Assembly (NCBI GenBank): GCA_947095585.1
Contig: OX352762.1
Span: forward strand, 121,054,930-121,118,929
Direction: 5' to 3'
Length of the DNA: 64,000 nt
Source: Nephrocerus scutellatus
Taxonomy: Eukaryota > Arthropoda > Insecta > Diptera > Pipunculidae
Shown: in pieces, positions 45,651 to 58,660 of the stretch
Position numbering within the stretch: the first letter of the stretch is position 1
Layout: every line of letters starts with the position of its first letter
The notes under the pieces: generated by a model
Database searches by the model: none
What the model saw: only the letters and a program-made list of their open reading frames with translations
Told to the model about the DNA's origin: nothing
Position numbers and translations under genes: made by a program

Positions 45651-48045
45651 TTATCCCAATTATAAAAAACCTGGCTGGTTATATCAATTTCCAAATAAGA
45701 CGTGACACAAGTCTAATAATTGCGACGACTGTTATAAAAATCCGAGTCAAAGCGTGTGGGTAATTCAATTGTTAGTGCTTAGAAAACATTAATCAATTTT
45801 TACAACTTGATCCTAATGTAGCGACTTTCGTCACAGCAAGTAATTATTGAAGACATTTCTTACTTGTAACTGGTCCTAATCGTGCAGATTACACCATTAC
45901 ACTATAGTGCTACAAATGAAAATGTAACAACAACAACAACAACGAACATAATTAAACAAAACACAAAACCTTTCTTATTAGATAATTACATTCAATGGCT
46001 AAATACGATATCTCAAAGCGCGATCCATTATTATGAGCGCAGTACATTATCGAGCACGCAATCGGCCCATGGCCCAACGGACCAGTCGGGCTCGGCGGAT
46101 GAACGAATTTACCTTTTTTGCTGGTCCGCTGGGCTTGCATTCTTGCAGGCGATCTTTGGACGAACGAACGAACGATCAGTCATTCGGACTGTCAAGTCTA
46201 ATGTACTCGCCGCCTTCCACCAGTAGCTGAGCAGCAACAGCAGCAGCTTTTATGCTATGCTGGCTATCTTAATAGTCATATATAGCGCCTAAGCTAAGTC
46301 TATAGCCTCGAAAATGAAAGTGAATTTGGTTTTACATTTTTTTTCTTTTTCATCTTTGTTATGCGGCTTAACTCAGCTGTGAAGATAGAAAAACTTACGA
46401 GACGAACATTGCTTTGAAGTTCGTTAATCTTGAAATTGTTACTTCCACTTTAAGCGGCTAACGCATGTGCATTGGCATTGAATGCTGCATTGAATTGGAA
46501 ATGCAAAATGCCGACAACAACAACATGACTATCTATTAGCTAGCTGATGTGAAAAATTAATGCATGTAGTTGAGTGAATTAAATGAGAGGACTTTTTGCT
46601 TATACCGCGATGCACTCATGGATGTGAAGAAAAATGTTTTAAATGAAATTGCTTGGGTTTTAAGATCTTAGATCTTAAAGATCGATTAACCTTTGAACTT
46701 TGTGCAGACATTAAATTGAATCGAATTGACGGAAGATAAATTTTACTTCGTTACACCGGATAACACTTGACCCCAATTGTGACTTACGACCAAGATTAAA
46801 GTAGGCAGGTAATTTTAATTTTCTTTTTAATATCAGCAAAGAAATCGTAATCGGGCGCTATCATATTTAAAGCAATAAACGAAAAGTTAAGCATCCTTCC
46901 AACATTCAGAAGCATTCGCGCATCTACTGTGTGAATTTCAGATGATGGAAAAATCCGAAGGCAAAAATATTTCGAGAGCTAGTAGAACAATAAAAGAAAG
47001 CCAAACAGTAAATATAAATGGTAGCTAATGATAGGATTGGTATATTCGAGTACAAAGTTAGAGTGTACGAATATTCTCCTTTGTATATCCTAACTCCAAA
47101 TCAGTTGTACTATATACTCCACACAAAAAGTAACCTGATGATGCTACGAAGTTTATGAAGAAGCCACCGTTGACTATAGAACCACTTCATTGTTAATATT
47201 TTGTTTCGATCGTTGATTGTTTTATTGACAAGGACTGCATATAAGATTTGGAATATGGAATAAATTTCCACGTGAAGTGTTTCCGCATCATCTGTATGAT
47301 TCGCAGGCATTCAAGGCATATGCGCAAAGACATAACCTTGTTTTATCTCATCACACACGCTGTACTTAGTACTATAAGTGTGGTAGTCATTTGAGTGTAC
47401 GTACATTAAAAAAATATCAATACCCAAGAGGGCTCAAAGGAAGTGAACATAGGGTTTGGCTATAGACACTATCCTGGGAGAAGAATGCCATTTATGAAGT
47501 AGAACATAGAGCGAGGACCAAACCAGGCGCAGAAATTCTACCAAAGAATAGGTATTACGAAGCCGCATATAGTGTGGTATGATCGTCAAACTAAAAATAA
47601 TCGTGGAGCAATGAAAATATAATTTTGATGAGTTGGTACTTTCCCAGCAACTACTCTCACAAACTCACAAAGCCTCCACTGATGACTGACGACAAAACCT
47701 AGAAAATATAGGATAGCGATAAGCTGACTTATGGAGAACAAGGCGGCATTCCTGTAGAGCTGATTATTTATCGAATGTACACACTATGTTCGGTTATTCC
47801 TTTCAGAAATACATGTATACTCGAATGTATGATAAGAGAAGTAAACCTATGTCACATACAGAAAACGGGGAAAGTGAGTAGAGAAACGTAATTTATTTTT
47901 ACCTTTAAAGTGATCTCCTGTATATTGGAGCTGGGTGATTTACTTATTCTTTTATTGATAGAACCTTCTTTGGTACCCTTATGTAGGTAAATCTCGAAGC
48001 AGAACCGAAAGAATTCCAATGTATATTTGAAGACTGGACCAAATA
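45651..48045. other. intergenic, no gene recognised
   Basis: Mostly AT-rich with a CAA triplet run at about 45926-45943. The patch at 46030-46240 is GC-richer and open in two frames (114 and 65 codons) but has no recognisable domain; it may be untranslated or regulatory DNA of a neighbouring gene. The stretch 47400-47750 looks like a decayed insert I cannot name. Confidence 0.4.
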
Positions 48046-48054
48046 ACGTCAACC

Positions 48055-48560
48055 CAGATACAGACCTAGAGGTGCTACATCAACAACCGTCTCATATCCG
48101 TCTTAATCTTAAATCAGAGATCTTGGGTCTTAATTAGGTGGATAATCCTTTCGCGATTCGATAATCGAACCACATTATATCCGTCAGTATAAAAAATCAG
48201 ACATCTAGGGTCCTAATTCGGTACACAATGAAAAACCTTACTACAGATTGCATCTTAGATCCATCAGTATAATAATTCAGGCATCTACGGTCCTTATTCG
48301 GTAAACCATTGCATACCATTTCATGATCCGATATTCCAACCAAACTGCAGATTCCATCTTAGATCCATCACTATAAAAAATCAGAGATCTAGGGTCAAAA
48401 TTCAATACATCATTGGACCAATTTTCTCGATTCAATTTTTCAACCAAACTACAGATTACATCTTAGATCCATCAGTGTGGTAATTCAGACATCTAGGGTC
48501 CTAATTCGATACACCATGGGACCACCTTTCGCCATCCAATTTTTCAACGTCAGAAGTCTT
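48055..48560. repeat. tandem array, ~110 bp unit
   Basis: Four to five diverged units, each with CATCTTAGATCCATCAGTAT, then AATTCAGACATCTAGGGTCC, then TAATTCGGTACACCATTG and a CAATTTTTCAACCAAACTAC link. No open frame persists across the array. Not related in sequence to the other two repeat types in the window. Confidence 0.85.
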
Positions 48561-48939
48561 ACCAACATGGTTTCCAATTTTTGGGTTAAGACCGCATTTT
48601 TGGGTCAAGACGCATATTCTGCCATATAGGCGTCTGCAGACGCACAAGGCTTGTATGAGATTTACTCGAAGACCCTGCATTTGATTAATAATGCCTTTAT
48701 ATGTGGGGAGGGGTATATCTCAAGGTGGGTATTGATGGGTCTTGAAGGGTCTTGCTAGTCAGTTGGTTGGGGGAAGTGGTGTAGTGTGGTCGGTGCAAAT
48801 TCTACTTACATAAAATTATTTTCTAATTATTTAATACTCGTATATTCAAAATTTAAAGTGAAATTTTCTTTAAATATATATTTTCTTGTCATTATATGTC
48901 AAGAGTATAAGTCTTCCCCATGGTTTTCCATGTTTCTGT

Positions 48940-49740
48940 ATATCTTGCAGTTTGCTGCTATCGAGAATTCACTATCTGAAGATCATCTCTACATCGTAAA
49001 AGTTGTCTTCCTGCGCTTCTCGTTTCATCTTTAGGGTACCAATCTGTTAATTTTTTGTCCAGCGATCATCAGGTATCCTAGCAATGTGGCCTGATCATTG
49101 CCACTTTTGTGTTTTTGCTCTTTTTATTACATCTTCAAATTTAGAGATTTCTCTGATTCTACTTTGTTTGACTCTTTGGTATCTCAATAGTGCGCAAAAG
49201 GGAAAACTCTATATCTTTTTGAGTAGTTTTTAGACTTTTTTATTTTTGTACGCTCATGCTCCAAGTTTATGATTCATATGTGTTTAAACTGGAAGGAGGG
49301 CTACATCAAATACGTACTTTCTCAATGTAACACTAATTTTTTAATAAAATATGGTTTTGGTTTTCCAGACCTTTTGTCCAACCATTTGAAATCCTTCTTT
49401 GCAGTTCTTTGTTCATTCTGTTTATAAAAGAAGTACACAAGCTTGTCCCTTCCCAATTGAATTTCAGTCTTTTCGCTGTTGGTCATGAGTTTTGTTTTTA
49501 TCTGGTCCATTGATAGACCTACTCTTTGCATCTTTCGGATGGCCTTGTGATTATTCAGTTCAATCGGTGTTTCCGCAAAAAGAGCAATATCATCCGCAAA
49601 GTGAAAATTAGATAGTTTATCTCCATCTTTATTTAAAGATAGGTTTTCGATATCTGAGTTTAAGCATTTCAGTTTTAATTCCGTCGTTTTCAAAGCTTTT
49701 TACCGATACAAGTTCGTCAATAGATTCTTCGATTTCCGAT
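48940..49740 (-). mobile_element. LINE RT core and C-terminus (minus strand)
   Basis: The frame from 49693 contains NFHFADDIALFAETPIELN, the RT active site with an intact FADD, followed by VGLSMDQIKTKLMTNSEKTEI, which is typical of a common insect LINE type annotated as endonuclease-reverse transcriptase. Further down, GHIARIPDDRW near 49045-49090 and KLTDWYPKDETRSAGRQ near 48985-49050 are its C-terminus. The region upstream of the active site is missing. Confidence 0.75.
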
Positions 49741-51775
49741 TCCAAGAACATTATGTTATAAATCTGGCATTAAGAACATTAGGAATCTTGGATTTATATA
49801 GATCCTTGAAGAGCTTGGAAAAATTTGATACACTTGATATTTAAGTTTAAAAAATGAGCTGTTTATTAAAATGTTAATAACCTTCTCCTATTTCCTATGA
49901 CATTGCTACGTCAAAAACTTAAAAAAAAAAAACCAACTCGCCGTACTCCGACCGCAAATCTGGTTTATTCTGCCCCTGTGCAGTGTGAGTTGGAAAATTA
50001 TTATAATTTTTCCAATTGAATGTTATCTAAGCGTATTTTTGTAAATTTCGTGTTTCACTCAATCTCAAAACTAACAGTAGGTATAGTTTGCTCTTTTTCT
50101 TTCTATTTTGCGCAGGCAACTTTCTTTCTTGCGTAATCACGCACGTAAAAGTCAGTCTCGAAACGAGCATGAGATGAGATGTTGACCGTGCCGGCCCAAC
50201 AACAACAGCGCGTGATCTCAAGACGGTTAATGCAGATCGCCAACACGATCGCTTAACGACGACCATCAAGGAAAATGGATTTGCACGCGCAGAACAAACA
50301 AACAAACAAACGAGTACATCTGCCATTGCCATTAAATGGAAGGTGGATCCAGTTCCGCACCTGTGACTCGCTGGACCATCGCACCGGTGATTTCGATTTC
50401 TTTCGTTTCGGTTCATTTGGCCAAATGTATACCTACGCTATCAAGTTTGAATTGATGGCTGATGTTATGTTTGTTTTTGCGGCGGCTGCAATACCAACCG
50501 TGGTCCACCACATGACGTGCTCTCCGTAGGTAAATCGCCGTGTCGCCAGCCGGACCCAGAGGCACTTTCGGACGATTTGGTTCGATGATGATGATGATGA
50601 TGATGGCGTGGAGATCAACACGATTTCAGTGATTCAGTAGCCTGGGATCAGCTGACTGTTTCTGTCTGGTGATAGAGGGAAAGGTCATCCGTTCGACATT
50701 CGCCGGAAAACGAAAGCACCCAACAAGGTCGCTGTGTGTAAGCTGCATTTTGTTGGTCTGTCTGAACTGAGCTAAAAATACACAATTATTGAATAGCACC
50801 AAAGGAAGGCGTTTCACTGATCGAAGGCTGCAGTTGTCATATAGCATCGCCCGCCCATCCGCATGGCCGCACAACCTTATGCAATTGTTTTGTTTCGTCG
50901 CCGCATATCGAATTTCGAAGATAATTTCTCTTTTTGGTTAAGAGACGGACTGAAAGCACGCGAAGGACTGATCGAGTGTTTTTCTGTTGGTCAGCTCAGT
51001 GCGATGTAATTGTGATTTTGTTTTTGTTTTTGTTTTTGTTCGTTCGATTAGATTGGCATGGCGTCGACCAAGACGGGCGATCGTTCAACTTAGCAAATAA
51101 AAAAGCAGGCTGGCTGAATTTTTGACTTTCTTTCATTAAGGTTCGTTTTTCAAAGAACAAAGACAAAAATAAAAGGAAAAATCCACAAGCAAACTTGAAC
51201 AACTAGAGTAGATACAAGAGTACATACGCTCAGCAGTCGCGAAAGTTTGTCGATGACTCAGCTAAATGTGGAAACCAGTGGAGTTTTACCAGCGATTTAG
51301 TTTCAATGGAACGTAAACCTGAATAAATTAATTTGTTACCAGCAGTAGATCAAAACGTTTTACCTTGACAATGACAACGAGTACTTGTGCTTTGCACGAG
51401 ACAACAATAAAATTGTTGAAACCATAAGAGAATTCAGAGTCCCAAGAGAAGGGGAATCCCAAGAGAAGGGAATCCCAAGGGTTGTGCGTCGAATTCAATC
51501 AACATCCACAATGGCCTGTAGCAAGCGGATGTATTGGCATGTCTCCTGTGGCCTATGACTCTGGTGGTACACAATGAGAAATAATCCTCTTCATGTACAT
51601 ATCATCGCGGAAGAACCCAAAGAATGTTATTCTTCGTTATCCATTTTTCAACCACCTCAGATTAATTGTGGCAGCTTGCCACAATGGTAGTCCGACCTCA
51701 ACATGAAGATGCCAGCACTCGTCAACAATGCCTAGAGAATATATTTGCGCATCTTTTGAAAGGTACTCAGCAGAA
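49741..51775. other. intergenic, GC-richer patches but no gene recognised
   Basis: Contains a 129-codon minus frame (50027-50416) and an 84-codon plus frame (50275-50529) over a patch (50130-50640) with higher GC than its surroundings. No domain recognised. A GATGAT microsatellite lies at 50586-50605 and a short TCCCAAGAGAAGGGGAA direct repeat at about 51440-51480. Confidence 0.4.
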
Positions 51776-51779
51776 TTGC

Positions 51780-52165
51780 GGCCATTTTGGATGCACAGTT
51801 GTTGTTTGACAATCCTTTGAGGAAGTGGATGTGAAAATGGAAAAAGGGATTGTTTTTTATAGTCTTGGAGTTATCTTAATCGGATATTTTCCATTACAGG
51901 AGCATACTACGTATCATTACTTAGCAAGATGAAGGCAAAAATTGCGGAAAACGGCGACATTTGCAGAAAAAAAAGTTTTATCTCAATCGCCTCAGCAGTT
52001 GCCATGGTGAAAATCTACGAATTACGGTTTGAACTGCTTGACTAGCCTCTTTATTTACCAGATCTAGTCCCAAGTGACTTTTTTCTTTTCCTTAAGCTAA
52101 CAGTGGAGATTCAAATATCAAATCAGGAGGCCATTACCTTCGTAAACAATGAATCATCATATTTG
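51780..52165 (+). mobile_element. mariner transposase relic
   Basis: In broken frames: IVFYSLGVILIGYFPL, TGAYYVSLLSKMKAKIAEN near 51897-51947, then SAVAMVKIYELRFELLD near 51992-52043 and PDLVPSDFFLFLKL near 52060-52100. This order is that of the mariner DDE domain, with VPSDFF around the third acidic residue (Asp normally in PDLAPSDY). The N-terminal half and the inverted repeats are missing or unrecognisable. Confidence 0.8.
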
Positions 52166-52285
52166 GCTGTACAACCGGGGTCCGGTCATGGCTTCCCGCA
52201 AAAAGTCCCTTCACCGGTCCCGATTTTGAGACGATGTCATTCAGTTCATCCCTTAATCATAGGCGTCCTGTTTCCAGCATAAGCT
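52166..52285 (-). mobile_element. LINE family X, 3'-terminal fragment (minus strand)
   Basis: Inverted relative to the copy at 44.4-44.58 kb: ACAACCGGGGTCCGGTCATG, CCCGCAAAAAGTCCCTTCAC and CGATTTTGAGACGATGTCAT match its 3' UTR. Only the last ~120 bases are present. Confidence 0.7.
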
Positions 52286-52299
52286 TGGTGTGTCTTGGA

Positions 52300-52720
52300 T
52301 TATATTGTCCAATTGTACAACGTCGAAGGCAATGTGGACTTCTTTTAACAAATGCAAATCCATCGAGCTGATCTCCAGATCACGGAGGGAAGTTTCAAAA
52401 GTGGTTGCCGTAATAACGGGTCATTGGCCAGTAGGCAGCCATGCAGACAAACTGAGAATCCCTCATAATACCTTTTGCAGGAGTTGCTTGGATGTGAATG
52501 AGAAAGAAGCTCTCAAGCGTCCGGCCCTGGCGGGCTCCAGACTCCGCAAATTGATCAATACCATCTTTTCCGACCTGAGGGCACTTTCGGTTGCGTTATC
52601 ACCGATCTGATATCGTATCTAAATGCCATAGGTTGGATATAATCAACTCAATTTTCTTTCTTTCCATTAGATCTCCTGAGGACTGTGGGTACAATACGGC
52701 TATTTAAAGCCCTTTAAGGT
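52300..52720 (+). mobile_element. LINE C-terminal Cys-rich fragment
   Basis: The frame at 52290-52610 holds VVAVITGHWPVGSHADKL and then FCRSCLDVNEKEAL. These are the post-RNase H TGHxxxGxHAxxL and CRSCxDxxE motifs of Jockey-type LINEs. The remainder decays quickly. Confidence 0.7.
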
Positions 52721-52769
52721 CTCGTGTGGATTAGTCTCAATACATATGCGGTAATTTTTATTATAAAGA

Positions 52770-52815
52770 AACCCGTTAAGCTAAAAATGAGCCTCATCGC
52801 TAACCAAAGTCTTGC
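52770..52815 (-). pseudogene. tiny fragment of the 62-kb-type mariner transposase
   Basis: The minus strand reads VSDEAHF, a stop, then LNGF, matching the FSGEAHFWLNGF stretch of the transposase at 62.2-62.9 kb. Here the Asp of SDEAHF is retained. Confidence 0.6.
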
Positions 52816-52910
52816 GATAAGACAACGGGTCAATTTACAACTGCTCTAGAGCCCAATTGACGAATAATTTTCAAAGCATATTTGAATAATTTGGTAGCGT
52901 TGTTCCCCCG

Positions 52911-53007
52911 TTCGCGAGAATTGGAACACTTTTGGTGTTACTGGGATTCGAACCACGAACCTCCTGTTCAGTAGCCACGCGCATTTCCACTGAGCCACGG
53001 CGACCAC
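52911..53007 (-). mobile_element. SINE-A, head-only copy
   Basis: Only the tRNA-like head and its junction are present: GGGATTCGAACCACGAACCT and TCCACTGAGCCACGGCGACC on the plus strand. The body stops abruptly at TTCGCGAGAATTGG. Confidence 0.75.
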
Positions 53008-53279
53008 TTTGTAAGAGTATGCTGATAATAAATTTCGACAATGAGTGCAGTATGATAGCTCTTTGATAGCTAACCCTTCATTAAGTTATATCTAAACAAA
53101 AAAACATACTTTTTTAAGAATATATATAATATCTACAGGAATGCTAACACTGTAACGACACGAAAGACTTTTGTATCTAGTTTGTGTTGACGAAGACAAA
53201 AAACATAAAAATCTCTTATGATGCGATTTAATTAACACGGCAGCGTCGAAAGCCTAAGCTGTTCTTTAATCCCTATTTA

Positions 53280-54790
53280 CTGTAAAGCGCCGGGATAGCC
53301 TCTTGGTATATCAATCTTGTCCAACGTACTCGGTCAAGACCCTGTTTTCTCATCTCATCCATCATCCTTTCCACTAACTGGATGCAATTTTCCCAAGTTC
53401 TTCGGGGTCATTCTCTCGTTGCAGTACTTTCTGTTCTCATTTCTAGTACCTGTTTGGCTTTTCTTGATTCCGTCTATTTGATCCAAATATCCAAATCATT
53501 TCAGCCGTCCCTTCTCGATTTCTTGTAGGATCGACTACTTTTGCTCCATTTCTGAGTGTAGTCTTTCATTTCTGACCATATCTCGCTCCTGATTTTCCCT
53601 GCGACCTTTCGAATGTACTTCAATTCTGGAAATTTTTCAGGTAATTATCTAATAGCGGTAGGCACTCGGTACCGTACCGATAGTGATATTTGTATTATTA
53701 CTGTGTTGTAGAGCTTCAGTTTTATTGTTGTGCTTATCTTTCGTTTACCCACTGTTGTGTTATTTATCTGATAGTACGCTGAAACTGCTTTTTTGGTCCA
53801 GGCATTCACTTATTGGTCTATTTTCCAAGACAGCTAACAATGGTTCCAAGGTATTCCTAGAATTCAACTCTCTCTAATTCTCTGCCGTTACACATTATAT
53901 GTAGGTTCGGATATAATATGTTACTTTACATTTAGCACTATTCACATTTCTTTCAGATTGTTGGACCACTTCTCCAATGCTTGTCGTAGTCTGTCCTGAT
54001 TGTTTTATATGATAACTGTATAATAAAAATTACAGGTACATGAGGTGCAGTCGACAGTTCCCAATTTAGTTTTTTTTTCGTATGATAATTTACAATTTCA
54101 TCCATGAATAGAATGAACAATAGAGGGCTAAGAGTGTCTACTTGCTTTATACCATAACATATTGCAAATACCTCTGACTTATCACTCTCTAGTCTTACTT
54201 TCCCCATCGGATTACCATATACATTTTTAATATCGTTTATCAGTCCCTTTTGGACCTTTCCAGTTTTTAGTGCCTCCCATAAATTTTGTCTTGACACGAT
54301 ATCAAACGACGCTTTTAAGCCGACGAACGCTAGGATCTATTTTTCCTAGCAATCTATTTTTCTATGATAACTCTTGGTATAAGGATGAGGTCTTGTGTCT
54401 GTCGAACCAGTCTGAAAACTTCTTCAACTGATTGTCTAAGCCAGTATTTTTGTATATAACTTATACACTTATATCTAAAGAAGATTATTAGTCTGTAGTT
54501 GTTGCAATCGTAGCTGCTACTCTTCTTGTGAATTTGTATTTTCAGATTTTCTTTCCAGTCTAGTGGCATCCTATTTTCTTCCAATACCTTTTCAGTTAAG
54601 TTTTTTAATGTCTCTGGTCCACCAAACATAATGGTTTTAATTTGTCTGGCGGCTTTTCCAATTTTCATTGCTTGTGTGGCAAACTCTAACTCTTCATCTT
54701 TAACATGTCCTTCTGTTAGTTCGTCTTCTTTTCCGTTCTCATCAGCAATGGTTCCCTCCTTTTTAAATTTTTCCTGGAAAGTTAATGAAT
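53280..54790 (-). mobile_element. LINE with RT domain (minus strand), degraded
   Basis: From 54790 downward: DEELEFATQAMKIGKAARQIK (pre-RT region), LDWKENLKIQIHKKSSSYDC then NNYRLIIFF near 54480-54560, KASFDIVSRQNLWEALKTGK near 54255-54315, and GIKQVDTLSPLLFILFMDEIV near 54085-54150 (the RQGDxLSPLLF motif with Val for Gly). The YADD/FADD region is lost. The part 53280-53650 corresponds to the C-terminal tail. Endonuclease absent. Confidence 0.75.
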
Positions 54791-55297
54791 TATCTTAAAT
54801 CAGATCTTGCCTGCAAAGGCACAGGAGATAAAGGATAGTCTTATTCGTCACCACTCATACTACCAGGAAATAAAGATCTTCTTCACCAAAACAGTTTTTT
54901 CGAAGCCAGCATCTCCTTCTGGATAAATCTCCAATTTTCGTTATAATTTTTATTCCAGTGTGGGTATTGGATTCATTGCCAAAGTAACAGATGAGACAGT
55001 TTCTGTTAATAACAGAAGTTCACTTGCTTGTACCAATTTTCTTTTGCAAATGCAAATTTTGCAGTGTTATCCGTTTTCAGACTGAGTAAGGAATGACTTA
55101 AATCTATAATCTTATTATAAATGTTAATATGTAGGTTGCGGTGGCAGCTAATGCTCACATAGACCATTCGCGGTCCTTTGTGTTACATTTGTCTTAATAT
55201 GTAAATCTATATTTAAGTAAAATATCAGTAAATATTACAATCAATCAGGCAGCTTCTCAGTAATGAGAGCCTCAATTCGATTGCATTAAAAATATTT

Positions 55298-55563
55298 GGC
55301 GGCGACAGACCGTTGCGGCCCAACGCCCTTGCTTCTCGCAACTATTGTTGTGCGTGCTATATTTTGGAAGGGACCTACAATTTATTGCAGTATCCGAAAA
55401 GGCGAGTTGGGAAACTTTCTGTGACAAGTTATTATATTACTCTCTGACGTTTTTAAGACATTCGCGAGAGGTGGCGCCGTAAAGAATACTTTTGGTGTTT
55501 CTCAGTTTCGAACCTCGAACCTGCTGTTCAGAAGTCTAACGCGCTAACCACTAGAGCTACGTG
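55298..55563 (-). mobile_element. SINE-A, copy 5
   Basis: GGCGGCGACAGACCGTTGCG at the tail side, GACAAGTTATTATATTACTC in the body, and CTAACCACTAGAGCTACGTGG at the head, which differs from the other copies (CTATCCACTGAGCCACGGCG) as if from another tRNA-like source or by decay. Confidence 0.75.
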
Positions 55564-57185
55564 GATTGCATTCCATCCACAATAATAATTTTTTATACAA
55601 ACGCCACTGGCAAACAGCAAATAATGTCAAAAGAAATTGAGAAACCAATACCATGACGGCATAGCAAATAAATGAGAATACCGCAGCCAAACAGACTTAC
55701 TCAATAGCCAGCCGCTGGCTGTGTTGTTGTTATGCAATTGTGGTACCAAATTGTAAGTGCCAAAGAGACCGCAGACCGCTTAGCAAATAGTGTAGGCGGC
55801 ATAGCAACTCAAAGAGCATAGGGAAAAAAAGTGATGAGCCAAAAGTCATATCAGCAACAATAGTAGTTGTGCCATTACATTGATGCGTTGGTGCCATACA
55901 GGTAAGCAGCAGCTGAGATTAGTAGAAAGCATTAACGCTCTTGGTGTACTCACACTACCATATGCTTTGCATAACGTACTAATTGCGAAAAACCGATAAA
56001 GTGTTGCTCCGCGAATGGTCAATGATCGATGGTTTTTGACTTGTCAAGCTGCAACAAATATTACGCACTGCGCTTTTATGATTAATTAGCAGTGACCTAA
56101 ATAAAAGCAATTAGGTACGGACCATGTGAGAGAGTAATAGCGAGTGCGTGCTGCAACGTAAAATAAGTTAAGTAATTTCGGTTTTTCCAAATTTCACTGA
56201 TTTCTTTGTCTGTTGCCTGACGGATTGGCCATTACTCGTATTGCATTCAAATTTGCAAACTTCCCCAAACTAAACTACGTATGACCTTGGTTTGCGATTT
56301 GGACAATCCTTCAAATTATTTGAGATTTCGAGATTTGTCTCTTAAGATAGCTAACCTTCCGAATCTATATATGGTCATGCAGACCACTTCATTTTTAAAA
56401 GTAAAAGTCTTTTAACTTTCCGCCTTCAATCCATAAACTATGATCTAGAAATCTTGTTACATATATCCTATGATATGAATTGGATTTTTGAAATTTCATT
56501 ATTAAGGCCAGAACATGCAGAAATAAGTATGTGGACCAACTGTTGGTTCACCTTATAATAAGGGTCTATTATTAAAGAATAAGGACTTTAATTTAAAATA
56601 GGAGACACCCCTTATTTGTGTAATGCAATTAGACTGGATTCAATTTTTTACCTTCTATCAATTAGCATCTCTACAAAGGGATCACGCAAAAGGGACAGCA
56701 TAACGTTGGAGAAAGTGATTCGAGATTCTGGTATTATACCATGAGGAATACTCCATCCATAGGTAATGGTTTACGATCATCATACTTAGATTATAATCGG
56801 AATTCAGTGCTGGCCCCTAATTCCCAACAGATATTTATATCTGTTATCGGTAGAACTACTACCAGATGTACCAGAATGAATGAATATTAACATGATTCCA
56901 ACAAAATACATAGTAGGTATCACGTAAACAGAAAACCCAACATTGGAACGCTCCGGTTAATTTTAGCAGTCCTTAACAGCTACATGCATTGCTTAAAGCT
57001 AAAAAAGTCTACGCATCAGTCTTAGCTACCTACATTTAAAAATAAAATATAAAAAGTTTGGGTTTCGATTGAAGCATCATGTGCCGAACATTGAGCGGCA
57101 GATTTAGATTTTTAAGTGGCCCATCTAGTTGTTGACAAATATGCGGCAAATTCGTCAATAATCATAAACGAATCGATTATTGATG
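55564..57185. other. intergenic, no gene recognised
   Basis: AT-rich DNA without any frame longer than 60 codons and without repeats I could match to the rest of the window. Confidence 0.5.
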
Positions 57186-57189
57186 AGTG

Positions 57190-58660
57190 TGCAACAACAG
57201 GACCATTAAGTCACCTAAGTATACGAAACAAAATGACTCAAAACCAGTCCTTACAAAAGGATTTGCTTCAGTTGTGACGGGTTTTATAATGGCCACCTTG
57301 ACACAAAGCAGACCTACTAGATCACTACTCTATCTTATTAACAATATAAGTTGGAATAACTTCACCTACCAACAAGAGAAACAGCTGAAGATAAGTTTGT
57401 GAAAGCATTGACAAACAGTATGTCGACTACACAAAGCTCTCTCCCTCGATCACAAAAATCCACTTGGTTCAGTCAAGACACCAAACGGTGAACTGCCATC
57501 CACAAGACAAGAAACTTTTGACTGCTTAGTAAAAAGTCATTTCCCCAATTATTAAATACTAACCAATCAAGAAGAAAATTAGGACATTAGCTCACACCCT
57601 TACCTTATCCATGCCGAGGCTCATAGGCGCTGAAATTGTATTTTTCCCACTGAAGGAGATCGTTGAGGCAGTTTGGCCCATACAAATCTTCAGGTGCAGG
57701 CGGGGTATACCCTATCCTTTTGCAACGTGGCATAAGCGTAATAGAATCTCTACTCGTTAGACCAGCAACCAACTCAAAGTCAATAGAACAGGACATACAA
57801 TCATCATCACCGAAATCAACTTGAAAAGCGGAATTGTCCTCCAATCAGACTCAATAATAAAAACAACTAATTTCCAAAGGAAGAGTACCGGACCGTAATC
57901 AAGTTGAAAATATCATAAATAACCTCCCCAATCATGCATCCATCTGGTACACAGACGGATCAAAAACAAACTCAGGACAGGGGCAGGAGTATTCGGACCC
58001 AGAACCACATTACGAATACCCCTAAGAAAATCACAATCACCAACCGTTTTCCAGGCATAAACAATAGTATAGAAGCCCGCACATTAGAATGCATTAAGAG
58101 AAAATATAGAAGAACCGAGATCTTTATGATCTCCGATAGCCAGGCCGCTCTGCTAGCGCTAAAAGGTCAAGAACAACGCTGCTTCTGCCACCTAAACGAA
58201 CTGGCCAAAACCAACAAGGTCATTCTGATGTTGTCTCCAGGCCATTCAGGCATTAAAGGGAACGAGGCAGTAGACCTCTGCGCAAGAGGTTGCGTGGAAG
58301 AGAACTTTACTGGTCTCGAGTCAAACATTGCCTACAGCAAGAGCCACCTCAAAAACAAGATAAAAGAGTGGGCAAGTAACGCCATCGAGGCTGAATGAGA
58401 ATCATCAACTACGATGAAACAAACCAAAAAGCTTATCAAATTCAACATTAAAAACATAAACAAAGCAATCAAGTTAAGCCGATATAAACTCAGTTCCCTT
58501 GTCTGGTACATGACGGGACATGGCCCATTTAATGGCCACTCATTCATAAAAGGACTAAGCCATCACATAATCTGGTAGACATCTGGGATGCACAATAGAA
58601 CTTAAGGACGCAGTGCACAAGGCTTACCTGCCAACCAACAACAAAAATAATAATAATGTC
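57190..58660 (+). mobile_element. LINE family Y, internally deleted copy
   Basis: The 5' part (57190-57770) aligns with 15350-15640 of the long Y copy: HKNPLGSVKTPNGELPST, LVKSHFPNY and GVYPILLQRGISVIES-type. At about 57765-57790 it jumps to the region after the RT (GHTIIITEINLKSGIV, compare GHTSIITNINLESC at 16810). The whole RT is therefore missing. The RNase H is one of the best-kept frames in the window: FMISDSQAALLALKG and SPGHSGIKGNEAVDLCARG within 57934-58398. It continues SSLVWYMTGHGPFNGH near 58490-58540 and ends in an AATAATAATAATG tract near 58646-58660. Confidence 0.85.

Noticed and set aside
45882..46226. 114-codon plus frame as a gene
   Set aside because: The N-terminal part is an ACA triplet repeat, and no signal, domain or splice partner was found; at best untranslated DNA.
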